Below, piece after piece: positions 1 through 11,279 of a stretch of DNA of 64,000 nucleotides. Position 1 is the stretch's first letter, and every line of letters begins with the position of its first letter. Location: NCBI RefSeq assembly GCF_004664715.2, contig NC_051072.1, positions 35,162,142-35,226,141 on the forward strand, read 5' to 3'. The notes under the pieces are model-generated. The model saw only the letters and a list, made by a program, of their open reading frames with translations, searched no databases and had not been told where the DNA came from. The position numbers and the translations under genes were made by a program. The DNA comes from Peromyscus leucopus (Eukaryota; Chordata; Mammalia; Rodentia; Cricetidae).

Positions 1-1758
1 ATAGGTTCATCTTAAGGCATGTTAAGGGGGCAGATGGAATAGTGTTTCCTGTAATGAAATACTGTACTTTCCTTTCCCAGAATTCCCATCTGATAGCCCA
101 ATCTTTACAAGGCAAGCCTCCATGAGGGAGGTTGGTTCTGTCCACCTCTCTGAGTCAGGACTGACTTTATCTTTTTCTTTTTTTCCCCATCTCTTTCTCC
201 TCTCTTTCCTCTCCTCCCCCCCTCTGGGCAGCCACTGAGATTCACAGTTTTCCTACCCTGCAGTGTTCTTCTTTTAAACTCTAATAAAATTGTTATCAAC
301 CTTCTATTGGAATCTATTTTTAAATTCTTTTATTACTGAAACAACAACCTCAAGAAGGAACCCTAATTTCTCCAGGATCAACTGGCAAATACAAAGGGAT
401 TCCCCCAGATTCCAAGAAAACCTAGAAAAGTTTCAGTGTCTAAGATAATGACTTTCTTCAGGGCTTTCCAAGGACCAGCAGAGACGTCTCCCTCCACACA
501 CACCCTGTGTTCTGAATGTTCCTATACACACCCAGCTGTATGTCACAAAGTATGTCTTTAGTATTCTTTAAGGTTGGAAGAACTCAGAAAAGTGCCCTGC
601 ATAGACCACTTACCCAGCTAGCAATGGTACCTCCAGCCATGAGCTGAGGCAAACTCCTGCTTGGAGCTTCCATGGTCAGAGAACTTTGTATCCAGGTAAT
701 GTATGGAAACTTCTCCTTTTATGCTTTTAAAATGCTCCTTCTGGACTCAGTCTCTGAATACAGAATTCCAGAGTGACTTCTGGAATACAGACAGTTTATG
801 TGCATTCCCATTGAAGGAAACACTTCTGGTCTTTTGAAGACTGTCTTTCTCTACACTAAGTCAACAACCCCCAGGAAAGCTCCCATGAGGGTAGATCTCG
901 GCTTTCAGTTTAGTGCTGTGCTTTCAAACTCTCCTGAAGTGCTACTAAAATGTCCATGAGACAGCCATGTTGAACACAGACCAACCGGCTCTTAGAGTCT
1001 CTGGTCAAGTTCCTTTTCTACCTGTTTTCCCAGAATAAACACTCTGCTGTGGATAGAATTCTTTGCAAGATTTCCTTTGACCAAACTTCCGAAGCCAGAA
1101 TCCATGAGGGGGCACTGGAATGATGTGAGTGATAATGGAGGCCCTGAATGAGGCTCTAAAGTTATACATTCCTCTGAGAAGAGCTATCATCAGGTCATGG
1201 TTTATCACAAACTGGCAGTAGAGTGCCTGGAAAAGCCACAGCACGTCTCATAGGACCTTGGTGCAGCTTGCTAGACCAAAGCTGACTTTGCTGCTGTAAG
1301 GGGCTCACGGTTTTCTGAGTCGTCCGTAACAAACCAGGCTCGTGGCTTAGGGGTGGAACTGCTCACTTGGGCTTCAGCCTGCAGACGATGGGAGAGAACA
1401 AAGGGAGACTTGTGTCTCTAAGGCTTGGCAGTGCAGAAATAAGGGTAGGAGAGCCACTGGGTGTTAGTGTCAAAACACCTGCGGATGGGTTGGCCTGGTG
1501 CCTGTGTGACTGTCCGCCTCAGCAGCAACAGGTAGACAACAGAAGCTTGTCGACGGATAATAATAGCTACTATTCATTCAGTCCCTCGCATATGTTAAAC
1601 AGTGTATTCTGTGGTTTATTTTACACAGCTTTAGAAATCCTTGAGTTAGGTGGTAATCCTGTTTGTCAAAATTTAAAAAGCAAGACATCACAAAGAAAAT
1701 AATGTATTAATTCATTATTTATTTATTTATAATGTGTGCTGTGTTTGTGTGTATATGA

Positions 1759-1762
<4 letters not shown>
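1..1762. other. Unique intergenic DNA, no gene recognised
   Basis: Both strands were read. The open frames here (up to about 111 codons at 1367-1702) show no family motif, no exon-like signals and no codon structure I can support. No SINE, LTR or L1 sequence is recognisable. Diverged old repeats could be present below what I can detect by eye. Confidence 0.5.

Positions 1763-1821
<59 letters not shown>
1763..1821. repeat. (TG)n microsatellite, about 29 units
   Basis: Uninterrupted TG dinucleotides. The tract directly abuts the B1-like end of the B4 SINE that follows, so it is best read as the expanded tail of that SINE on the minus strand. Confidence 0.95.
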
Positions 1822-1822
<1 letters not shown>

Positions 1823-2138
1823 TGCTTGTGGAGACCACAGGTAGATGTCAAACATCTTTCCTCAATTGCTCCCACCTTTAGTTTTGAGAGGCAGGGTCTC
1901 TCACTGAACTTAAAGCTCATTGGCTTCATCAGCTAGACTGGCTAGTGAGCTTCAGGGATCCCCCAGTCTCTACCAACCCCTACCCCAACTACTGGGGTTA
2001 TAAGCGCAACCCACACATCAGGTTTTTTTTTTGTTTTTTTGTTTTTTTTAAATGTGGATTCTAGTGAATCCAAACTCAGATTTTCATGTTTGTATTCCAG
2101 ACACTTTACAAACAGAGATATTTCCCAGTCCCACGGGA
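1822..2138 (-). mobile_element. B4 (ID-B1 composite) SINE, antisense
   Basis: Reading the + strand left to right there is a (TG) tail, a B1-like segment ('gaggcagggtctctcactgaact', then 'actggggttataagcgc') and an ID/tRNA-like segment ending near 2138 ('acactttac...cccagtccca'). This order is the B4 composite in reverse. A T-rich stretch at 2022-2050 separates the two modules. Sequence is diverged, so the copy is old. The family name is from memory of consensus structure. Confidence 0.65.
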
Positions 2139-2143
2139 ATTTT

Positions 2144-3748
2144 CGTAGTTAGTTTTTTATTTTATTTTATTTTATTTTACAATACTATTCAGTTCTACAT
2201 AACAGCCACAGATTCCCTTGTTCTCCCCCCAGCTCACCCCCCCATTCCCACCACCTCCAGATCAAGGCCACCCCCGAGGACTGAGATTGACCTGATAGAC
2301 TCAGTCCAGGCAGGTCCAGTCCCCTCCTCCCAGACTGAGCCAAGCGTCCCTGTATAAGTCCCAGGTTTCAAACAGCTATCTCATGCAGCGAGCCCAGGAC
2401 CTGGTACCACTGCCTAGATGCCTCCCAAACAATCAAGCCAATCAACTGTCTCACCTATTCAGAGGGCCTGATCCAGTTGGGGGCCCCTCAGTCTTTGGTT
2501 CATAGTTCATGTGTTTCCATTTGTTTGGCTATTTGTCCCTGTGCTTTATCCAACCTTGGTTTCAACAATTCTCGCTCATATAAACCCTCCTCTTTCTCGA
2601 TAATTAGACTCCCAGCGCTCCACCTGGGGCCTAGCCGTGGATGTCTGCATCCAGATTCCTCAGTCCTTGGATGGGACTGAGCTTGAATGGCACAACTATT
2701 AGGGTGTTTGGCCATCCCATCACCAGAGTAGGTCAGTCTCAGCTGTCTCTCGGCCATTGCCAGCAATCTTTTGTGGGGGTATCTTTGTGGATTTCTGTGG
2801 GCCTCTTTAGCACTTTGTTTCTTCTTTTTCTCATGTGGTCTTCATTTACCATGGTCTCCATTCCTTGTTCTCCCTCTCTGTTCTTGATCCAGGTGGGATC
2901 TCCTGCTCTCTTTCCCTCGACCCTCGCCGTTCATTGCTCCCACTCATGTCCAGGCTGTTCATGTAGATCTCATCCATTTCTCCGTCATTGGGTGATCCCT
3001 GTGTCTTTCTTGGGGTCCTGTTTTACAGGTAGCCTCACTGGTGATGTGAGTAGCAGTCCAGTCATCCTTGTTCCACATCTAGTATCCTCCTATGAGTGAG
3101 TACATACCATATTTGTCTTTCTGAGTCTGGGTTACCTCACTCAGGATGATTTTTTCTAGATCCATCCATTTGCCTGCAAACCTCATGATGTCATTGTTTT
3201 TCTCTGCTGAGTAGTATTCCATTGTGTATATGTGCCACAATTTATTTATCCATTCTTCAGTTGAAGGGCATCTAGGTTGTTTCCAGGTTTTGGCTATTAC
3301 AAACAATGCTGATATAAACATAGCTGAGCAAGTGCTCTTGTGGTATGATTGAGCATTTCTTGGGTATTTGCCCAAGAGTGGTATAGCTGGATCTTGGGGG
3401 AGATTGATTCCCAATTTTCTAAGAAAGCGCCATATTGATTTCCAAAGTGGTTGTACAAGCTTGCATTCCCACCAGCAGTGAAGGAGAGTTCCCCGAGTTC
3501 CACATCCTCTCCAGCATAAATTGTCCTCAGTGTTTTTGATCTTAGCTATTCTGACAGGCGTAAGTTGGAAATTAGACATCAAAAAGATCAACAGTCCAAT
3601 TAAGAAATGGGCTATAGAACTAAACAGAGAATTCTCAACAGAGGAAACTCAAATGGCTGAAAGACATTTAAGGTATTGCTCAACATCCCTAATCATCAGG
3701 GAAATGCAAATCAAAACAACTCTGAGATACCACCTTACGTAGTTAGTT
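2144..3748 (-). mobile_element. L1 3' fragment with inverted 5' end (twin-primed), flanked by 11-bp TSD
   Basis: An identical 11-bp duplication, cgtagttagtt, lies at 2144-2154 and 3738-3748. Inside, the order is a TTTTA-rich tail (2153-2180), an L1 3'UTR on the minus strand, and the minus-strand ORF2 C-terminus (stop near 3079; motifs [45 protein letters not shown]) up to about 3564. From about 3565 to 3738 the immediately upstream ORF2 segment ([29 protein letters not shown]) is on the plus strand. The two pieces abut in the L1 at the HLT/PVR codons, which is the pattern of twin-priming inversion. 5'-truncated and non-functional. Confidence 0.9.
3079..3564 (-). pseudogene. L1 ORF2 C-terminal remnant
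   Basis: About 160 codons are open on the minus strand, ending at a natural stop after YSLIGGY. It contains the cysteine-rich C-terminal region of L1 ORF2 but lacks the endonuclease and most of the reverse transcriptase. It belongs to the twin-primed L1 copy at 2144-3748 and cannot encode an active enzyme. Confidence 0.9.
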
Positions 3749-4039
3749 CTATATCAAGTTTCTAGTAAGTGGTTAAAAAAAAAACCTTGGTTTTGGTCCA
3801 TAGTTAATTTCACTATGACATACACATTCCTAAAAAATAAAACTCACTACAAATCTTGGAATTAACAATATAGTGAGCTTCATAGGGTTTATGGAAGAAG
3901 TGGAGTTGGTGTTCTAAACTTTGCAGTTGGGGAATAAAAAGCTCAAGAGCAAAAGAAAAGATTAGGATAGCAGAATCTCCAACAGCAGCACAGCTGGCCT
4001 CTTACAGCCTTACATTGGGTGTGTGTGTGTGTGTATGTC
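3749..4039. other. Short unique stretch, nothing recognised
   Basis: AT-rich sequence with a short A-run at 3775-3784 and a brief TG run at 4019-4034. No gene or repeat family recognised. Confidence 0.5.
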
Positions 4040-4045
4040 GAGGGT

Positions 4046-4558
4046 TGTGGAATACTTTAACTATGTAAAGATGTGTTACATTGGTTTATGCTGCATTTGT
4101 TTAACCATGTAAGGATGTGTGTTAATTATGTAAAGATGTGTTACATCTAGTTCACCTTGCCTGCCTAAAGCACCTGTTTGGTCTAATAAAGAGCTGAATG
4201 GCCAATAGGTTGGCAGGAGAAAGGATAGGTGGGGCTGGTGAGCAGAGAGAATAAATAGAAGGAGAAATCTAGGCTCAAGAGGAGTGAGAGAAGAAGAAGG
4301 AATGAGAGGAGGAGAGAGCAGGGGCTCACCTGGGGTCACCAACCAGCCAGACATAGAGACATCAAGAAAATAAGAAAAGATAAAAAAAAAAAAAAGACAT
4401 GAGGCAAAAGATAGATAAAGAGAAACATGTTAGTTTAAGTTAAAAGAGCTAGCCAGAAATATGTCTAAGCTAGGCTGAGCATTCAAAACTAAAAATACTA
4501 AGTTTCTGTGTCATGATTTGGGAGCTGGTTGGTGGCCCAGAAGAAAAAGCCTGGTACA
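4046..4558 (+). mobile_element. ERV solo LTR (type 1), TG...CA, 6-bp TSD
   Basis: The segment begins TGTGG and ends TACA and is flanked by exact gagggt duplications at 4040-4045 and 4559-4564. A 6-bp duplication suits a class II (ERVK-like) element. Contains the string 'aataaagagctgaatggcc', shared with the LTR at 6422 and partly with that at 23430. No gag, pol or env sequence adjoins it, so it is a solo LTR. Family not named with confidence. Confidence 0.75.
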
Positions 4559-5219
4559 GAGGGTCTCTAGCTCCTTGCAGGTTCTTAGGTATCCACTGTC
4601 CATAAAGAACATTTGCCTTGATGTGACAGATCTGATCCAGGGTCTGACTACATGGTCACACATCCTCAAAGCATCTGAACTCACAGTTTCACCAGATAGT
4701 TTAATATCATGGAAAATTTGGTGACTGACTTCATGGTTTCAACAACTGCTTCTTCATTGCGTAGATGTAAATTTCTGCTGAAGTACAAATGTATTTGTAA
4801 GTCCTTCCCTGAGTGCAAGAGAACCTATCCAGACATCACCTCAACCAACAATGATACAATGCCCCAGGGATGGTAATTCCCATTAGAAATCATTCTGACC
4901 AATAAAACTGATGAGCTTAGACAAGCTTTGAGTGCCAACACTAGTTTAGAGGAAATGCTGGGCATACAACTTAAAACACCATGTGAAAAGCAAGCAGCCA
5001 AACTCTGAATGTGGAATTCTCTGGGATAGAATGTATTTGTGTATTCATAACACAGATTTGCAGCTCAGTCTTCCCTCTCCAGTTTCCCTGTCACTTGTGT
5101 GGTATACCCCATCAAGGGGAACAAAGGCTGGTTTAGATTAGGCCACTGTGTAGAAGCCCACGTGTCTTCTATGGAGGACCAAGGGAAATTAAGTAAAGCA
5201 TTTATAGTAGGTAAGGACT

Positions 5220-5223
<4 letters not shown>
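4559..5223. other. Unique intergenic DNA
   Basis: No gene, SINE, LTR or L1 sequence recognised. The short open frame at 4518-4724 begins inside the LTR and has no motif. Confidence 0.5.

Positions 5224-5271
<48 letters not shown>
5224..5271. repeat. (CA)n microsatellite
   Basis: About 24 uninterrupted CA units, with no obvious SINE attached. Confidence 0.95.
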
Positions 5272-5273
<2 letters not shown>

Positions 5274-5945
5274 CAGTGTCATGATGGTACCCAACAGAAT
5301 TAACAGTGGATTCCTGGTTTTCTATAATACCTACTAAAAGTTAAAATTTATTATCACCCAAATGCTTTTTACACTTGCATTTGTCTTTCAAATGGAGACT
5401 GAAATAAGGCTGAACACAGCATTTGGTTGTCATGACTGCTGCATCTTCTGAGGCTGTACCCGCTCCCATTTTCAAAAATACAATTATTTATCCTTTCTAT
5501 CCCAGAGAATTCCACATTGAGTTTGACTGCTGGCTTCTTATGTGTCATTTTAGGGAGTTTTCTATTCTCAACACCTCCAATAAACTGGTTGTGAGCGCCC
5601 AAAGCTTGTCTAAGCTCATCAATTTTGTTGGCAAGATTGATTTATAACTGGAACTTTACCATCCCTGTAAGCATTGTATCATGAAGTACAATGCCAAGGC
5701 CTATCAATTTTAGTGATGTCAGGATGGATGTATCTATCAGGAGGTGGCTCCATATAACAGTAGTAGATATTATAATGATTTATTGACTATTTGCTAGGTC
5801 TATTATCTCACTGAGATGAGCAAATGGTGACTTTCCTAAATTTCTAAGTCTGTCATTCTGCATGCGTTGGGTGGAAATTTTTGATGCTGTCCAGATTTTG
5901 AGTAAGTTGAAACATAGATTCTTTTTTTCTGGAGAAATCAAAGCC
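5272..5945. other. Unique intergenic DNA
   Basis: Nothing recognised on either strand. Overlapping frames of about 75 codons occur on both strands (5369-5647) without motifs. Confidence 0.5.
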
Positions 5946-6270
5946 TCTGTGGTGGTTTGAAAGAAAGTGACCCCTAAAGGGAGTAGCACTATTAGGAGGT
6001 GTGGTCTTGTTGGAGGAAGTGTGACACATTGGGGGCAGGCTTGGAGATCTCTTTTCTCAAGATTCATTCAGTGTGACAGTCAGTTGACTTCCTGTTGCCT
6101 CTGAGTCAAGATGTAGGGCTCTCAGCTCCAGCACCACATCTGCCTGCACGCCACCATGATAATGGACTGAACCTCTGAAACTATAAGTGAGCCCTCCCAA
6201 TTAAATGTTTCCTTATAAGAGTTGCCATGGTCATGGTGTCTCTTCACAGCAATAAAAAACCTTAAGACAG
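5946..6270 (+). mobile_element. MaLR-type LTR (MT/ORR1-like)
   Basis: Starts near 'tgtggtggtttgaaagaaa' and continues through 'ggaggtgtggtcttgttgg', 'ctccagcaccacatctgcc', 'gataatggactgaacctct' and 'gtctcttcacagcaataaa'. These strings recur at 12999-13365 on the same strand and, in reverse, at 7173, 17312 and 60354. The subfamily name is a recollection. Confidence 0.65.
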
Positions 6271-6421
6271 CCTCGTTCCTTTTATCCATTTTGGTAGTAA
6301 AAAGGGGGCATGGTGGGTGACTCCTATGGGGAGTGTGAATTGTTCTGAGTATTCCTGTGTGTCTCTCTGTGATAAGCACTGATTTCTTTTCACATAGATC
6401 ATCTTCACTTTGCCAAATAGG

Positions 6422-6966
6422 TGCTGTAGAATATTATTTTAAGATGTGCTACATTTGTTTATGCTCTGGAACATTTGTTAAATGATGTAAAGGTGTGTTG
6501 CATTCTTTTACATTGCATTTGTTTAACTCTGTGAAGCTGTGTTACTTTGCCTGTCTAAAACATCTAATGGTCCAAACAAGAGCTGAATGGCCAAAAGTAA
6601 GGCAGGAGAAAGGATCGGAGGGGCTAGCAGGCAGAGAATAAGTAGGTGGAAAATTCTGGGTGGAAGAAGAAAGAGCAAGAGAGCAAGGAGAGGAGGATGC
6701 TAGGAGCCAGCCACCCAGCCAGTCACAGAGTAAGAGTGAAAGTAAGATATACAGAAGTAAGAAAAGGAAAAAGCCCAGAGGCAAAAGGTAGACAGGCCAA
6801 TTTAAGAAAAACTGGCAAGAAACAAGTCAAGCTAAGGCCAGGTATTTATAATTAAGAATAAGCCTCCATGTGTGATTTATTTGGGAGCTGGGTGGTGTCC
6901 CACCCCAAAGAGTAAAAGAATAAAAAACAAAACAAACAAACAAACAAACAAAAACCAACAACAACT
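6422..6966 (+). mobile_element. ERV solo LTR (type 1), second copy
   Basis: Homologous along its length to the LTR at 4046-4558 (shared 'agatgtg...catttgttta', 'agagctgaatggcc', 'tttgggagctgg'). Flanked by aatagg at 6416-6421 and 6967-6972. The right end carries a CAAA-rich expansion (6926-6951) and lacks a clean CA terminus. The two LTRs are 1.9 kb apart in the same orientation, but the spacer holds a MaLR and unique DNA and no retroviral genes. The first copy also has its own TSD, so they are independent insertions. Confidence 0.65.
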
Positions 6967-6972
6967 AATAGG

Positions 6973-7172
6973 AGCCTTCTCAATTTAGGACCAGTATGCT
7001 TTTGACGTTCATTCTTTAGATCCTGACTCTGTTCTTGCTTTCAGACACAAAAACTTCCAGCTCATTTTGTCAAAGTCCTGATGTAGAAGACAGCGCCAAC
7101 TGTTTGTACAAAGAAGCATCTATTAGAGGAGGAGACTATGGTGGAATCTTAACTTGGTCATTCAAGAGGATG
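6973..7172. other. Short unique stretch
   Basis: Nothing recognised. Confidence 0.5.
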
Positions 7173-7545
7173 TCTTAGTTACTTTTCTATTGCTGTAATA
7201 CCACACTACAGCCAAGGCAACTTATAGAGGAAAGAGTTTATTAGGGATTTATGCTTTTAGAGGGTTGGTTAGAATCCATAACCGTCATGGCACGGAGCAT
7301 GGCAGCAGGCAGGCAGGCAGGCACCAGAGCAGTAGCTGAGAACCTACATCTTCATCCACAGGCACAAAACAGAGCTAACTTGGAATGGCATGGGCTTTTG
7401 AAATCTCAAAGCCCACCTGCTGTGACACACCTCCTCTACCAAGGGCCACACCTCCTAATCCTTCCCAGATAGTTCTACCAACTCTTGACCAAGTATTCAA
7501 ACATATGAGCCTATGGGGGTCATTCTCATTCAACCAACCACAGAG
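7173..7545 (-). mobile_element. MaLR-type LTR, antisense
   Basis: Reverse of the family at 5946: starts 'cttagttacttttctattgct' (spanning 7173-7194), then 'caggcaggcaggcaggcacc', 'ggcttttgaaatctcaaag' and 'ccacacctcctaatccttcc', and ends near 7545. A (CAGG)n-like tract of about five units lies at 7308-7322. Confidence 0.65.
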
Positions 7546-8329
7546 GGTTTCTTTCTTGACGGAGGATAAAATATCCACACTGAGGATATGACTATACAGT
7601 ATGGACAAGCCAGCAGTGAGCGAACTGGTATCAAGCCCTGGGAACTCGCCCTTGATGTTTAAGAATGTTCAGTCATGAAGTCTTAGACTCAGCACTAATG
7701 CTTCAAATGTGTCTTGATTTGGGGTATATTAATAATTAATTTAAAATTAAACATTTGCTCATTTTTTGAGACTTTTTACATATTTTCCATTTTGTAGATA
7801 ACTAGTTTTATGGATATTAACTCTTTTTGCTTCCTCCTTGTTTCATAAATCTCTTCATTTTATTTGTAGCATTCATTTGCAACTCTTCAAATTAGCATAT
7901 GAAAAGAAATCCAACTTTATTAGTAACCAAATGATATGTAAATTAAAACAAGAGGCTTTTTTTTATTGTAAGTTATACAAAGACTTAAAAATTATATTAT
8001 GCTTCAGGGACTTTTGAATGGCAATTTTACTTTTTAGGACAGCCCTGCTACCAAGTTTCCCAGTTTCCTTTTTCTGTTAGGTGTCTCCTATCTCTTCCCT
8101 GCTTCATCGTCAAGGCCCATCCCGGCTCCAGCCCTCCCTTTTAATCTGCCTCTCTTCTGACTGAGCTGACACAAAGTTGCTCTGCATAGAATTCAGAGTT
8201 CCACTATTTTTTTCTTGTAGACAGCCAGGTAGTACATCTTTTAGCCTGTGTTACTAAGCCTCAAAACATGATATTGCAAAGACATGTGTAAGTCATTTAA
8301 AATGTAGCAATTAGAAAAGTTGAAACCCG
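7546..8329. other. AT-rich unique DNA
   Basis: AT-rich with short direct repeats. No exon, SINE or LTR recognised. Confidence 0.5.
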
Positions 8330-8672
8330 GGGCTAATGAGCTGTCTCAGTAATTAAGAGAGTGTATTACTTAAGAGAGTGTATTACACCCCCCCCCCATA
8401 CAAGGTTTCTCTCTGCAACAATCCTGGCTGTCCTGGAACTCACAGAGATCCACCTGCCTCTGCCTCCCGAGGGCTAGAATTAAAGGTGTGTGCCACCACC
8501 AGCTGGCTAAGAATATATTACTCTTGCATGTTCCCAGGAGGCACACCACAGAGTTCAACCTATAACTCTATCTCCAGGGGATACACCACCTCTGGCCTCC
8601 AATAGTACTCATATGTATACGCACACATACACACATGCAAGGAATTAAAAATAACAAAAGTAAATCTTAAAA
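8330..8672 (+). mobile_element. B3 SINE interrupted by an antisense B1
   Basis: The left part (8330-8390) resembles the tRNA-like head of B2/B3 ('gctgtctcagtaattaagag'). The right part (8520-8672) continues with 'ctccaggggatacaccacc', 'tctggcctccaatag' and an A-rich tail. The B1 lies between them, near the 'gagcactg/ctcttgca' position of the B3 head. Confidence 0.6.
8391..8512 (-). mobile_element. B1 SINE fragment, antisense, nested in the B3
   Basis: Contains 'ggctgtcctggaactcacag', 'ctgcctctgcctcccgaggg' and 'ttaaaggtgtgtgccacca', the reverse of B1. Flanks 'taagagagtgtattac' and 'taagaatatattac' look like a decayed target duplication. Confidence 0.75.
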
Positions 8673-10958
8673 AAAAAGAGAGAGAACAGTTAAAACCATT
8701 TAGCTTATGAGACTGTTTTAGAAACAGTTACCTGCCACACTTGGTCTATAGGCCACAGTTTGTCATTCTGTGGCTTAGATTCTGCCACCATGAAGAGCTA
8801 GTGCCACAGGGCTGGCAGATTACATGGTTAGTGTTGTTGGCCCTCTGGGTTCAGTGCCCAGCACGAGAAAAGGAAGTACTCACTGTCTAGACATGGTGTT
8901 ACCTAGTGCCTAAAGCACTTGGCTTCTCCTACGATGCCTCACCTCCACTTCAAGATAGGGTTGTGCTTTTCTTGCAGAAAATGCTCCCGTCAGCAACCCA
9001 GCCAGGCCTAATCTCCCATGGATGGCCAGCAAGGGAAGAGACCTGAGTCCTCTAACTGTTAGGATCTCAATGATGCCATTGATTTGAATGAGTTAGGAAA
9101 TGGGTTCTCACCTGGATGTCAACTAATGCTTGACATGGGCTTTATGAGGTCGGAGAATCAGCACACTGAAATCCGATTTCTGAACTACGATAATAAATGA
9201 GTGGTATTTCAAGTCACCAAGTCTGTAGTAATTTGCCATGCCTCAACAGAAAGTGAACAGGGGACATTGTGGTTTTCAGGGTACAGATCTGCAAATGTGG
9301 GGGAGTAGACAAAGAAAGACAAGGAATAGCTCTAAGCGTAAATACTCCAATAACCAGACAGACCATAGTGCAATTGTTTATATATCCTATAGCCTCGAGG
9401 CATCTATGAATCATTGTATATTTTCTCAGTGGCCATAAATGTTTCATCACCTGTAGTGGGAGGCTTTACTTGTAATAATGAAGGGATGTTAGGAATTTCA
9501 GGTAATTATGGTCGATCCTGTGGGAGAATGATTTAGTTAACTGCTGAGTGGCCATACTATCTGCCTTCTTTCCAGATGCTTCTCTCCGTCTGACGTAGCG
9601 TTTGCAGTTGAGGAATAGCTACTGATGGGTAACTGCAGAGAAGAGCCGGGGCCATCCAGAGGAGGTTTAGCATCCTGAGTAGCAGGGCACAGTCTCCGCA
9701 GGACACTTGGCGAATGGCTCTGGCTACCTACGGCAGACACCGGAGATGGCAAACACCAAGCGACCGAGACACCCAAAAGGGCGCTTAAGGATAACAAGTG
9801 GCCAGCTCCAAAATGATTGCATATACAAACCCAAACAGAATCCAACAGTCTAACCACTTAGCTTTTAGAAATCCATTATTTCTTCCAGACAGAAGCACTT
9901 AAGGGATCAGGATGGCTTAGTTCAGGATACATATTGAGAAAGCAGCAGAACAATGGAGCTTAGCACCCAGAATCTCATCATCAAAGATTTGTGAAACTAA
10001 CAGCTACCACACAGAGGAGACGTAGCCTTAGAATGCATTTGGAGTACTTCTATGAGATGTATAATCTAATTGTGGTATAATTACCGGCTGCTGATAATGG
10101 TTTTTCTTCTTACAGTCTGTGCTACCCAGGGTCTATTTCTATTAGTGCTAGAACTGTGCAGATGACTAGGGTTGTCCTGGACATTGCTGCAGTAACAATT
10201 AAAAGTAGAAAAGGCAGACCATGCTGAATTCATTGCATATCAGAAGACATAGCACTCAATTTCCCCAATAACCAATTAGGCTTAATTGTATAGAACTGTC
10301 AGAGCTCATTAATGAAATTCAGCATAGATAGTTTTTAGCATTGCACTGATTACCTGAGTTCAGAGTCAGAAATTGAATGTGGGGGGAGAGATGAGGTTTT
10401 ACTCTGCTTTTACTGTAGCAACTCTAATCAGGAAAAACAAACCTGTTTTCAAAGTAAAGCACTTACATATAAAAAGATGCTCTCTAATAGGAGGAGATAT
10501 AATGATAGAAACAGAAAACGATGTTTGCAAGATGTAATGAAACAGTCAGTGTGGGCCAGGATAAATAATGGATGTCAAAACAGTCAGGCAGAGCACTGAG
10601 AACCAGAGATTTGCATCACATCGATGCACCACCTCTAGAGATTGCTTGTTAATAAGATGGTAGGGCTTCTTCTAGAATCACAGTGGATAAACATGGCTAT
10701 TCTCTTCTGGCAATTTGAAATTATTATCCAATGATCCACTATTACTAATACCATGCGACTCCTATGACAATATTTTATAAATTATATGAAATGCCGCGTA
10801 TTGTGGTTAACAGGGTTAAAACAGAAGGTGGATCTAAAGATTTGACTAGATTCCATTTAAAGTTGGTACAAAGAGAAGAACACACTAAGTGATAGCATGA
10901 GGAAGAAACTGGACACATTCAGCATGTGTGACTTCTGTTAGACAATTGGTATGGGCAT
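8673..10958. other. 2.3 kb of unique DNA, no gene recognised
   Basis: No repeat family or gene recognised. Frames at 9214-9450 and 9537-9857 have no motif and no splice context I can support. Part of it (10040-10380) is AT-rich with several TAAT-type motifs and is discussed as a candidate conserved non-coding element. Confidence 0.45.
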
Positions 10959-10959
10959 A

Positions 10960-11158
10960 AAAAGGTCAGAGGGAGGGGGCTGGAGAGATGGCTCAGAGGT
11001 TAAGAGCACTGACTGCTCTTCCAGAGGTCCTGAGTTCAATTCACCACATGGTGTCTCACAACCATCTGTAATGAGATCTGGTGCCCACTTCTGGCCTGCA
11101 GGTATACATGCTGTATACATAATAAATAAATCTTAAAAAAAAAAAAAGGTCAGAGAGA
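10960..11158 (+). mobile_element. B2 SINE with target-site duplication
   Basis: Body about 10975-11143: starts 'ggggctggagagatggctca' (one G longer here), has 'gttaagagcactgactgctc' and 'acaaccatctgtaatgagat', and ends 'aataaataaatctt' plus an A-tail. Flanked by 'aaaaggtcagag' at 10960-10971 and 11144-11155. Pol III A and B box-like sequences are present in the head. The 3' half ('ggcctgcaggtatacatg') differs from the usual Mus B2 tail. Confidence 0.92.
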
Positions 11159-11230
11159 ATGGAGGAGTCTCGATTAAGACACAAAAGGGGCAGAATAATA
11201 AATCCAATGCAAGGTCCTTGATTGGATTTT

Positions 11231-11233
<3 letters not shown>

Positions 11234-11264
<31 letters not shown>
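11234..11264. repeat. Poly(A) tract
   Basis: A run of about 30 A residues upstream of a B1 copy. It could be the tail of an eroded retroposon. Confidence 0.85.
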
Positions 11265-11266
<2 letters not shown>

Positions 11267-11279
11267 AAGACCACACATT

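Noticed and set aside
2144..3748. Active L1
   Set aside because: Only the 3' end is present, with an inversion; ORF1, endonuclease and most of the RT are absent.
4046..6966. A provirus bounded by the two type 1 LTRs
   Set aside because: The 1.9-kb spacer has a MaLR, a CA repeat and unique DNA and no retroviral genes; the left LTR has its own TSD.
10978..11140. tRNA gene
   Set aside because: The tRNA-like A/B boxes belong to a B2 SINE with tail and TSD.
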